Source of the DNA: Flavobacterium sp.
Lineage (GTDB): Bacteria; Bacteroidota; Bacteroidia; Flavobacteriales; Flavobacteriaceae
Direction: 5' to 3'
NCBI GenBank assembly: GCA_023251135.1
Contig: JAHEZJ010000043.1
Location: 1-38,251, forward strand
Length of the DNA stretch: 38,251 bases
How positions within the stretch are numbered: the stretch's first letter is position 1; every line of letters starts with the position of its first letter. Positions 24,557 through 31,299 of the stretch are shown here, piece by piece. A program made the position numbers and the translations under genes. Under the pieces are notes generated by a model. The model worked only from the letters and a program-made list of their open reading frames with translations, ran no database searches and was not told the DNA's origin.

Positions 24557-25321
24557 TTAAATTGTAATTTCTAAATTGTCATAGGCCAGAAAAACATTTT
24601 CCGGCAATTGTTTTTGCACTTCTTCGTGAAAGCCCAAAACGTGGCTGATATGTGTTAAATAAGCAACTTCAGGTTTCACCAGCTCAATAAAATCTAATGC
24701 TTCCTGCAAATTAAAGTGTGTGTCGTGCGGCTCTACGCGCAGCGCATTGACCACTAGCACTTTTAAGTTTTTCAGTTTTTCAACTTCGGCTTTATCGATC
24801 GTTTTAACATCTGTCAAATAAGCAAAATCATCAATGCGGTATCCAAAAACCTGCAAATCACCATGCATGACATTAATTGGAATTGCTGTTTTATCGCCAA
24901 CCGCAAAAGGAATGTTATTGACTACTTCGATCGTTTTAACGCTGGGTGCTCCCGGATATTTGTTTACCGTTTCAAAAACATAATCAAAACGACGTTTTAA
25001 GTTGTCGATTACACGCTGATGTGCATACACAGGAATTTCGCCCTGTCTGAAATTATACGGACGAATATCATCCAGACCGGCTGTATGATCGGCATGTTCA
25101 TGTGTAAATAAGATCGCATCGAGTTTTCGGCAGCCGCAGGAAAGCATTTGCTGTCTGAAATCAGGTCCGCAATCAATCACATACGAATGCTCGCCCCATG
25201 TAATCCAAATGGACACACGAAGTCTTTTATCCTTAGCATCAGTGCTTTTACAAACTGGATGATCCACTCCGATTATCGGAATGCCCTGAGAAGTACCAGT
25301 ACCTAAAAAATATACCTTCAA
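24557..25321 (-). CDS. metallo-beta-lactamase-fold hydrolase, PhnP-like
   Basis: A 254-residue cytoplasmic metallohydrolase. The metal motif is THEHADH (73-79: H74, H76, D78, H79), with further ligands in INVMHGD and near the C terminus in THISHVLGFHEE. The opening MKVYFLGTGTSQGIP and the Cys-containing segment HPVC resemble PhnP and other cyclic phosphodiesterases of this fold. There is no phn cluster nearby, so phosphonate use is not implied. It is the first gene of a three-gene minus-strand set. A -7 box lies just upstream. Confidence 0.88.
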   Translation of the reverse strand: MKVYFLGTGTSQGIPIIGVDHPVCKSTDAKDKRLRVSIWITWGEHSYVIDCGPDFRQQMLSCGCRKLDAILFTHEHADHTAGLDDIRPYNFRQGEIPVYAHQRVIDNLKRRFDYVFETVNKYPGAPSVKTIEVVNNIPFAVGDKTAIPINVMHGDLQVFGYRIDDFAYLTDVKTIDKAEVEKLKNLKVLVVNALRVEPHDTHFNLQEALDFIELVKPEVAYLTHISHVLGFHEEVQKQLPENVFLAYDNLEITI

Positions 25322-25339
25322 TTGAACTTAATTTTTTTA

Positions 25340-25347
25340 CAAAAATA
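25340..25347 (-). promoter_or_regulatory. -7 element of the MBL hydrolase operon
   Basis: Read on the minus strand the bases are TATTTTTG, matching TAnnTTTG, 18 bases before the start codon at 25321. No TTTG is seen at the expected -33 position. Confidence 0.45.
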
Positions 25348-25381
25348 GGATTATTTCTCTTTCATTAGAAGCCTAATTTAC

Positions 25382-25389
25382 TAACTTTG
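25382..25389 (+). promoter_or_regulatory. -7 element upstream of the conserved 486-residue protein
   Basis: TAACTTTG matches TAnnTTTG exactly, 22 bases before the ATG at 25412. It is divergent from the MBL operon promoter about 35 bases away. Confidence 0.5.
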
Positions 25390-25411
25390 TAACAAATCTA
25401 TTTAAAATAAA

Positions 25412-26872
25412 ATGGGTACAGAAATAAAACTCAAAGGTGACAAGGTCATCGAACAGATCCCTTCTATAAAAGACAAAGCGTTACGCATTAATTTAAACGA
25501 GAATATTTACGGAACATTTGCTGAAATTGGTGCCGGGCAGGAAACAGTAAGACATTTTTTCAGATCCGGAGGTTCATCGGGAACAATTGCAAAAGCAATG
25601 TCTGCCTATGACAAAGATTTTAGCGATGCCGTTTATGGAGTTGAAAGTGATGGTCGCTATGTAACCGAGGAACGGTTAAAAAAAATGCTTACGCTTGAAG
25701 GACAAATCATCGAAGAACGATTAAGCAGAGAGAAACATCCAACAAAGCTTTTCTTTAGTTACGCCAACACTGTTGCTACCATAGATTTTGCTAAACAATT
25801 TAAAGGCCACGGCTGGGTAGGAATCCGCTACCAAATTGAACCGGATGAAGCATATAACGAAATTATTCTACACATTCGTTTTAAAGAAACCGACGCCAGA
25901 CTACAGCAGGAAACACTTGGAATTTTAGGGGTAAACCTAATTTACGGTGCTTTTTACAAATACAACGATCCAAAACGATTACTTCGTTACTTATACGATC
26001 ACTTAGACAAAGACCAACTCGAAATCGATACGATTAACTTCTCAGGACCACGTTTTGCAGATGTTGACAATCGTTTGATGAGTTTGCAACTGGTTAAAAA
26101 CGGAATGACAGATGCCGTAATGTTTAATCCGGAAGGAAAAAACATTCTGCCGGCAGCGATCTTATACAAAAAGAACCTTCTTGCCTTAAGAGGAAGTTTC
26201 CGCCCTGTTACAAAAGTAAACATGGACATGTACGAGAAATCTCTTAAAATGTTCCTTGAAGAAAATAAGGTAGAAAAAGACAATACCCTGGTGATTTTCG
26301 AGATCACACTTTCCAACTTACGTTCAGACGGTGAAATTGACGAACGTGACTTTATGGACAGAGCCGAATTGCTTTGCTCTCTGGGTCAGACTGTAATGAT
26401 TTCGAACTTTCAGGAGTATTATAAGGTAGTGGAATATTTCGCCAATTATACCAAAGCCCGTATGGGACTTGCAATGGGTGTAAATAACTTAGTTGACATT
26501 TTTGATGAGAAATACTACCGTCATTTAAGCGGTGGAATCCTGGAAGCCTTCGGAAAATTGTTCTACAGAGATATGAAAGTTTTCTTGTATCCGATGTTAG
26601 ACGAAAATGGCGTTCTAATGAATTCAAACAACTTAAAAGTACATCCAAGAATGAAAGAATTGTACAAATTCTTTAAATTCAACGGAAAAGTAATTGATAT
26701 CGCCGATTATGATCCGCATAATTTAGAAGTTTTCTCCCGTGAGGTTCTAAAAATGATCAATCAGGGAAAAACGGGCTGGGAACACATGCTTCCAACCGGT
26801 ATTGCCGAAATTATCAAAGAACACCATCTTTTTGGATACCATCCGCAGAAAGAACTGGAACAAAATACATAG
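25412..26872 (+). CDS. conserved soluble protein of unknown function
   Basis: A 486-residue protein with no signal peptide and no membrane segment. It is rich in conserved-looking stretches: NENIYGTFAEIGAGQETVRHF, TKLFFSYANTVATIDFAK, INFSGPRFADVDNRLMSLQL and NPEGKNILPAAILYKKN (each shown in part). I do not recognise a catalytic motif or named domain. From memory, database relatives are sometimes labelled TonB-dependent receptor, which does not fit a protein without a signal peptide or barrel strands. The gene stands alone with its own -7 box and terminator, which points to a housekeeping role rather than an operon function. Confidence 0.8.
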   Translation: MGTEIKLKGDKVIEQIPSIKDKALRINLNENIYGTFAEIGAGQETVRHFFRSGGSSGTIAKAMSAYDKDFSDAVYGVESDGRYVTEERLKKMLTLEGQIIEERLSREKHPTKLFFSYANTVATIDFAKQFKGHGWVGIRYQIEPDEAYNEIILHIRFKETDARLQQETLGILGVNLIYGAFYKYNDPKRLLRYLYDHLDKDQLEIDTINFSGPRFADVDNRLMSLQLVKNGMTDAVMFNPEGKNILPAAILYKKNLLALRGSFRPVTKVNMDMYEKSLKMFLEENKVEKDNTLVIFEITLSNLRSDGEIDERDFMDRAELLCSLGQTVMISNFQEYYKVVEYFANYTKARMGLAMGVNNLVDIFDEKYYRHLSGGILEAFGKLFYRDMKVFLYPMLDENGVLMNSNNLKVHPRMKELYKFFKFNGKVIDIADYDPHNLEVFSREVLKMINQGKTGWEHMLPTGIAEIIKEHHLFGYHPQKELEQNT

Positions 26873-26873
26873 C

Positions 26874-26917
26874 AAAAAAATCCCCAAAAGAAAATATTCT
26901 TGTTGGGGATTTTTTTT
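26874..26917. terminator. bidirectional terminator after the 486-residue protein gene
   Basis: Bases 26874-26887 (A7 then TCCCCAA) pair with 26903-26916 (TTGGGGA then T7). A second, looser pair of complementary words, CAGTCGCGGTCTCAGTC and GCGACTGAAAC...ACTGAGAC, spans 26924-26993 up to the convergent bcp gene. Confidence 0.85.
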
Positions 26918-27004
26918 AGTTTACAGTCGCGGTCTCAGTCTCAGTGATCACACTGCCAACTAAAAACTGCGACTGAAACTGAATACTGAGACTAAAAACT
27001 ATCT

Positions 27005-27457
27005 TTACTTCAAAATCTGCGCAGCGTGTTCTTTCGTTTTCACCTGAGCAATCACTTCTTCAATAATTCCGTTTTCGTCTATAACAAAAGTAGTTCTGTG
27101 GATTCCGTCGTACTCTCTTCCCATAAACTTTTTAGGACCCCAAACTCCAAATGCATTGATTACCGATTTGTCTTCATCTGCCAATAGCGGAAAAGGAAAC
27201 TCATATTTATCTTTGAATTTCAACTGTGCTTTCTGACTGTCGGCACTTACCCCTAGAAGCTCATAGTTATTCGCTTTAAAACGCTCAAAATTATCTCTTA
27301 AATCACAAGCTTCAGCGGTACATCCTGGCGTGCTTGCCTTTGGATAAAAGAAAACGACCAGTTTTTTCCCGGCGTAATCGGCCAGTTTATGTGTCTTACC
27401 ATCCTGATCTGTTCCCGAGAAATTTGGTGCTTTGTCGCCTTTTTTTAATGTTACCAT
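27005..27457 (-). CDS. bcp: thioredoxin-dependent thiol peroxidase (peroxiredoxin Q/Bcp)
   Basis: A 150-residue cytoplasmic peroxiredoxin that reduces hydrogen peroxide and organic peroxides with thioredoxin as electron donor. The active site is YPKASTPGCTAEACDLRD: C46 is the peroxidatic cysteine and C51, five residues later, is the resolving cysteine of the atypical 2-Cys Bcp type. Thr43 and the distal Arg in HRTTFVID complete the site. The length is normal. It is divergent from nth, with which it shares a 220-base region of degenerate repeats. Confidence 0.95.
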   Translation of the reverse strand: MVTLKKGDKAPNFSGTDQDGKTHKLADYAGKKLVVFFYPKASTPGCTAEACDLRDNFERFKANNYELLGVSADSQKAQLKFKDKYEFPFPLLADEDKSVINAFGVWGPKKFMGREYDGIHRTTFVIDENGIIEEVIAQVKTKEHAAQILK

Positions 27458-27677
27458 TTATTTAGATATTTAGATTGTTAGACTTTTTTAGACTCCTTAG
27501 ACCCCTTAGACTTACTTAGATTGTTAGATTGTTTGACTATTAGATTGCAACTTAGAAATAATTCATTCCCTAGAATGAACCATTCCCATTTCACATCTCA
27601 CAATTCACATTTTACAATGTACATTATACAATTCACAATTAAAATAATACTATTTTTACGGGATTAAAATTACGGAA
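27458..27677. repeat. degenerate tandem word repeats between bcp and nth
   Basis: 27462-27560 consists of imperfect copies of TTAGATTGTTAGAC-like words (for example GACTCCTTAGACCCCTTAGAC). 27580-27645 changes to words like TTCACATCTCACA and ATTTTACAATG. There is no open reading frame of note. A weak -7-like box, TATTTTTA, lies at about 27650 before nth. Confidence 0.6.
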
Positions 27678-28328
27678 ATGAATAAAGAAGCTCGCGTTGC
27701 ATTTGTTATAAATACGTTAAAAGAACTCTACCCTACTATACCTGTACCTTTAGATCATAAAGACCCGTACACCTTGTTAATTGCAGTTTTACTTTCGGCA
27801 CAATGTACCGATGTTCGCGTGAATCAGATTACCCCTTTACTTTTTGCAAAAGCCGATAATCCATATGATATGATTAAAATGTCTGTTGAAGAAATTAAGG
27901 AAATCATCCGTCCTTGCGGTTTGTCTCCAATGAAATCTAAAGGAATTCATGGGTTATCACATATTTTAATTGACAAGCACAACGGTGAAGTACCTCAGAG
28001 TTTTGAGGCTTTGGAAGCCTTACCGGCAGTTGGACACAAAACAGCAAGTGTAGTGATGTCGCAGGCCTTTGGTGTTCCTGCTTTTCCGGTCGATACACAC
28101 ATTCACAGACTAATGTACAGATGGAATCTTTCGAACGGGAAAAACGTAGTACAAACTGAAAAAGATGCTAAACGATTATTTCCAAGAGAATTATGGAATG
28201 ATTTACACCTGCAGATTATTTGGTACGGACGCGAATATTCGCCGGCCAGAGGATGGAGCCTCGAAAAAGATATTATTACGCGGACTGTTGGTAAAAAATC
28301 TTTATTAGAAGAAGCTGCCAAAAAGTAA
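27678..28328 (+). CDS. nth: endonuclease III without iron-sulfur cysteines
   Basis: A 216-residue base-excision repair DNA glycosylase/AP lyase for oxidised pyrimidines. It keeps the helix-hairpin-helix LPAVGHKTASVV with catalytic K121, the catalytic D139 in FPVDTHIHR, and LLSAQCTDVRVN (38-49). E. coli Nth has four C-terminal cysteines that hold a [4Fe-4S] cluster. Here the corresponding region, IIWYGREYSPARGWSLEKD, contains none. The enzyme is therefore a cluster-free EndoIII. The ATG at 27678 gives the normal start. The gene ends 24 bases from the convergent TPR gene. Confidence 0.93.
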   Translation: MNKEARVAFVINTLKELYPTIPVPLDHKDPYTLLIAVLLSAQCTDVRVNQITPLLFAKADNPYDMIKMSVEEIKEIIRPCGLSPMKSKGIHGLSHILIDKHNGEVPQSFEALEALPAVGHKTASVVMSQAFGVPAFPVDTHIHRLMYRWNLSNGKNVVQTEKDAKRLFPRELWNDLHLQIIWYGREYSPARGWSLEKDIITRTVGKKSLLEEAAKK

Positions 28329-28352
28329 TTTTAGCAGCTCCTCTATATAATT

Positions 28353-29417
28353 TTACAGTTTGCTTTTCAGCGCATTGTATTCTTTTGTCATATTCAGTGT
28401 TCTGTAAATACCCAGAAGTGATTTTGCTGCACCTTCATTTTTAGGTTCGATCGCCAATGCTTTTTGAAGATACGGGATCGCACTTTTTACCACTTCATCT
28501 TTCTGTGCTTCTAATTTATCATACTGCTTCATTTCACTGGCACTGGTTCCCAATGAAGACATCTGATCCTGAATTTCTTTTCTGAACTGCACCTTCACAT
28601 AAGCAAGATTAATGTAACAGGTCATACAATTTTGATTGATTTTCAATCCTTCTTCATAGTATTTTTCAGCATTGCGAAAATCATTTCTCTCTAAATACGA
28701 ATAGGCCAAAGAAACCAGAATCTCTTCTTTTCTTGAAGGCGGATTTACATTTCTTGGCTTTTCATAAAAACCTTCGTTGATACTTGACTCTCTGGCACTC
28801 ATCGAAACAAAAACTTCTTCTTGTTTTGTTTTTTTATTAGTAGCATAAAAAAGCATTCCTTTACCGGAATAATTAACCTTTTTAAGCTCTTCAAAGTATT
28901 TAATGGCAGCTGTATAATCTTTACCGGCTAAGGAAGAAGAAGCTGCATTGAACAGGTTCAAAGTATCTTTTTTATCAAACAAATACACTTCGTAACTCTT
29001 ATCGGCACTTTCTTTGAATTTCTCCGCTTTATAGTCATTGTATGCGCCGTCAACCAATTTGGATTTCATTTCTTTTAAAGCCAAATTCGCTTTAAAGGCA
29101 TACTTATAATTACGCGACTCATTCTCATACAACAATACGTCCTGATACGCCGCCAATGCCTGGGTAAAATTACTCGCAGCATCTATATTTTTGGCAGCCA
29201 GATCCTTATAAATATTTCCTTTGGTAAAAAAATATTCGGTCTTTACCTCGTCCGGAGCATTTAACATGAGATAGTCTATTTTTTTTAAAACAGCTAAAGC
29301 TTCCTGGTTTTTTCCTTTAGCATAATAAGACTGCGCTGATTTTAATTCTTCTTTTTGAGCAAATGCTCCAATACTTACCATTAGTAACAACGATAACATC
29401 TTAAGATTCTTTTTCAT
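28353..29417 (-). CDS. exported tetratricopeptide-repeat protein
   Basis: A 354-residue protein with signal peptide MKKNLKMLSLLLMVSIGAFA followed by Gln. The mature part is helical with TPR units: AQSYYAKGKNQEALAVLKKI, NAASSSLAGKDYTAAIKYFE, LVSLAYSYLERNDFRNAEKYYEEGL and ALAIEPKNEGAAKSLLGIY (each in part). TPRs are protein-binding scaffolds. It is probably periplasmic, since no barrel or lipobox follows. No partner is adjacent. The upstream 595 bases carry no other gene on this strand until the small protein at 30013. Confidence 0.82.
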   Translation of the reverse strand: MKKNLKMLSLLLMVSIGAFAQKEELKSAQSYYAKGKNQEALAVLKKIDYLMLNAPDEVKTEYFFTKGNIYKDLAAKNIDAASNFTQALAAYQDVLLYENESRNYKYAFKANLALKEMKSKLVDGAYNDYKAEKFKESADKSYEVYLFDKKDTLNLFNAASSSLAGKDYTAAIKYFEELKKVNYSGKGMLFYATNKKTKQEEVFVSMSARESSINEGFYEKPRNVNPPSRKEEILVSLAYSYLERNDFRNAEKYYEEGLKINQNCMTCYINLAYVKVQFRKEIQDQMSSLGTSASEMKQYDKLEAQKDEVVKSAIPYLQKALAIEPKNEGAAKSLLGIYRTLNMTKEYNALKSKL

Positions 29418-30012
29418 TTTTGGTTTGGTTTAGTTGTTTAATAGATTTTACGGTAATCTTATGAGCTACACGATGGCAAACATTCAAAAGGAAACAGCAA
29501 AATTGCTATTGAATCCCATTGAGCATCAAGCGATAACTCACCATTCTTACTATTTTTTACAAAATACTAAGAGGAACAACAAACAAAACAAAGTTTGGGT
29601 AGTTTTTCTTCATAAATTATCCGGTTTTGGTTAGACATTTTAAAGCGGTATTCCTGAATGAGCTTTTCTATATATTGAAAGGTTTTTAATACACAAATCG
29701 TTAATATAGAGCAAATTCATTACACAAAAGTTCGCTTTTTAACTAAAATAAAGCTAAATATAAAATAAATAAATGAAATTCAAACAAAATATAGAAATTT
29801 AACAATTTGTCCTCCAAAAATTCAAAGACAACTTACTCCATGCTACGAAGAAGCTTACGAAAATTTCAGGGTCACAAAAACGCTAATCCGCTCACACCCT
29901 TAAACAAAAAAAAACTCACTACCCGCATTTTCATGCAAATAGTGAGCTTTTAACCAGAACGACCATCTGGTTTTTCTTTCGAAATAAACATCCGACAAAT
30001 GGAGTGGGCTGT
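29418..30012. other. AT-rich noncoding stretch between the TPR gene and the small-protein gene
   Basis: No convincing gene is present on either strand. The left part should hold the promoter of the minus-strand TPR gene, but I see no good TAnnTTTG match. The right part holds the terminator of the sigma-factor transcript (29906-29946). A second short hairpin, AACCAGA with TCTGGTT (29952-29972), is followed by a plus-strand T-run. Confidence 0.5.
29906..29946 (-). terminator. rho-independent terminator of the sigma factor and small-protein transcript
   Basis: On the minus strand, CTCACTATTTGCA pairs with TGCGGGTAGTGAG over 13 positions, three of them G-U. A run of nine T bases follows. Plus-strand arms are 29915-29927 and 29934-29946. 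Confidence 0.8.
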
Positions 30013-30156
30013 TTAATTAGCTATAATTTCAAAACTTTTATCTTCAATTTTCACAACAGTTAATGCTTGTGAATAATTCAATAAAAAAGAAATGACTTCT
30101 TTTTTAGGTTTTAAATCTTTAGAAGCTAATGCCTTTTTAGAGTAAATTTTCGCCAT
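30013..30156 (-). CDS. 47-residue basic protein downstream of an ECF sigma factor
   Basis: A short frame with an ATG at 30156 and a TAA at 30015-30013. The product begins MAKIYSKKALASKDLKPKK and ends VVKIEDKSFEIIAN. The first half is Lys-rich (nine Lys in 19-20 residues or so); the second half alternates hydrophobic residues as in two strands or a small helix-strand fold. It lies 51 bases after the sigma-factor stop, upstream of the clear terminator at 29906-29946, so it is probably on the sigma-factor transcript. I have a weak memory of similar short proteins beside flavobacterial sigma factors. Function is unknown; a regulatory role for the sigma factor is only a guess. Confidence 0.7.
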   Translation of the reverse strand: MAKIYSKKALASKDLKPKKEVISFLLNYSQALTVVKIEDKSFEIIAN

Positions 30157-30207
30157 ACCGTCAAAACGTTTTTATTATAGTATAACGAAGCAATACCTGA
30201 ATTAGTA

Positions 30208-30792
30208 TTAGTTGGTTAAAATAATTTGATGTTTATCAATTATTTTTCTCAAATTCATCAAAGCATAACGCATTCTTCCCAATGCCGTATTGATACTGAC
30301 ATCTGTAAGTTCAGAAATTTCTTTAAAACTCATGTCCTGATACATACGCATCACCAGTACTTCTTTTTGATCCTCAGGAAGCTCTTCGATTATTCTTTTT
30401 AAGTCAACTTCAACCTGATCAAAAATCAATTTATTTTCGATGGTTAAAGAATCATCCGACATGACTGAAAATATAGAAAACTCTTCAGTTTCCCGGTACA
30501 TCGGCATTTTTTTGGTTTTACGAAAGTGATCCACAATCAGATTGTGAGAAATACGCATTACCCAAGGCAGGAATTTACCTTCTTCGTTATAGGAATTACT
30601 TTTTAAGGTTTTGATCACCTTAATAAAAGTGTCTTGAAAAATATCATTTGAAATATCTCTATCCGCAATCTTTGAATATATAAATCCATATATCTTAGAC
30701 TCGTGCCTTTTAATTAATGTCGCAAGAGCATTTTCGTTGCCCTCGACATAATTTTTTACCAATAGAGCGTCAGGAATATGCACATCAGCCAT
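30208..30792 (-). CDS. ECF-type RNA polymerase sigma factor
   Basis: A 194-residue sigma-70 family protein with region 2 (about 24-95, including DISNDIFQDTFIKVIKTL and PWVMRISHNLIVDHFRK) and region 4 (about 130-185, LPEDQKEVLVMRMYQDMSFKEISELT and the recognition helix SINTALGRMRYAL, shown in parts). Regions 1 and 3 are missing, as in extracytoplasmic-function sigmas. No anti-sigma gene with a membrane helix adjoins it. The only companion is the 47-residue protein downstream. A promoter with both consensus boxes lies about 108 bases upstream of the start, giving a leader of about 100 bases. Confidence 0.93.
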   Translation of the reverse strand: MADVHIPDALLVKNYVEGNENALATLIKRHESKIYGFIYSKIADRDISNDIFQDTFIKVIKTLKSNSYNEEGKFLPWVMRISHNLIVDHFRKTKKMPMYRETEEFSIFSVMSDDSLTIENKLIFDQVEVDLKRIIEELPEDQKEVLVMRMYQDMSFKEISELTDVSINTALGRMRYALMNLRKIIDKHQIILTN

Positions 30793-30899
30793 AATACTAC
30801 TTTTTTAGTTTCTATTTAAAATTTGGAGTAATTTTATAAAAAGTAGTTTTTTTGTATAGGCGTGGCTTTTGGGTTATGTAGTTATGTTAATATTTTGAC

Positions 30900-30932
30900 C
30901 AAATTTAACAAATTAATATTTTAAAAAGCAAA
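30900..30932 (-). promoter_or_regulatory. promoter of the ECF sigma-factor gene
   Basis: On the minus strand TTTG lies at 30932-30929, followed after 21 bases by TAAATTTG at 30907-30900. This fits the Bacteroidota consensus. Transcription would start near 30893, leaving a leader of about 100 bases before the ATG at 30792. Confidence 0.55.
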
Positions 30933-31273
30933 CAAAAGGAAGAATAATTAACAATAAATCGTTAATTTTTGCAGTACACACTTTTTTTTTGCTTCATCCC
31001 CAGTAAAAAAGATCCAAAATCGCCACTGTTTTAACACAAAAAATCAGATACAAACCACTAAAAAACAACACCTTAACCCCTATACTAGCTGCTGTTTTAA
31101 TTTTACAAAGAAAACTTCCTTCCCTATTTTTTTATCTATTGCAGTTGTATTCTTTTCACGCAGAGCTAACACTTTTTTAATTCCTGTTCTTTTGTATTTA
31201 TCTTCTTTTTGCCAATCTCAATTCTGTTAGAATTTGGAACAATCTGATTAACAAAACTCAGATCAAAATTGAT

Positions 31274-31281
31274 TACTTTTG
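31274..31281 (+). promoter_or_regulatory. -7 element of the uvrA promoter
   Basis: TACTTTTG matches TAnnTTTG, 18 bases before the ATG at 31300. Its position rules out the in-frame TTG at 31288 as an efficient start. No clear -33 box is seen. Confidence 0.5.
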
Positions 31282-31299
31282 TAGAAATTGACTTTTTTT

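Larger units (their letters stand above)
30793..31299. other. AT-rich divergent regulatory region between the sigma factor and uvrA
   Basis: This 507-base gap has no open reading frame worth reporting. It holds the sigma-factor promoter at 30900-30932 and the uvrA -7 element at 31274-31281. The remainder is rich in A and T runs with no clear repeat. Confidence 0.55.

Noticed and set aside
27462-27560. Possible CRISPR array between bcp and nth
   Set aside because: The repeats are short, imperfect and adjacent without unique spacers, and there are no cas genes.
29434-29634. Plus-strand frame of 66 residues upstream of the TPR gene
   Set aside because: It starts with TTG, overlaps the minus-strand gene's upstream region, has no promoter or family resemblance, and its composition looks like translated AT-rich noncoding DNA.
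31288-31299. TTG start for uvrA
   Set aside because: It lies seven bases after the -7 element, where transcription itself would begin. ATG 31300 is the usual UvrA start.
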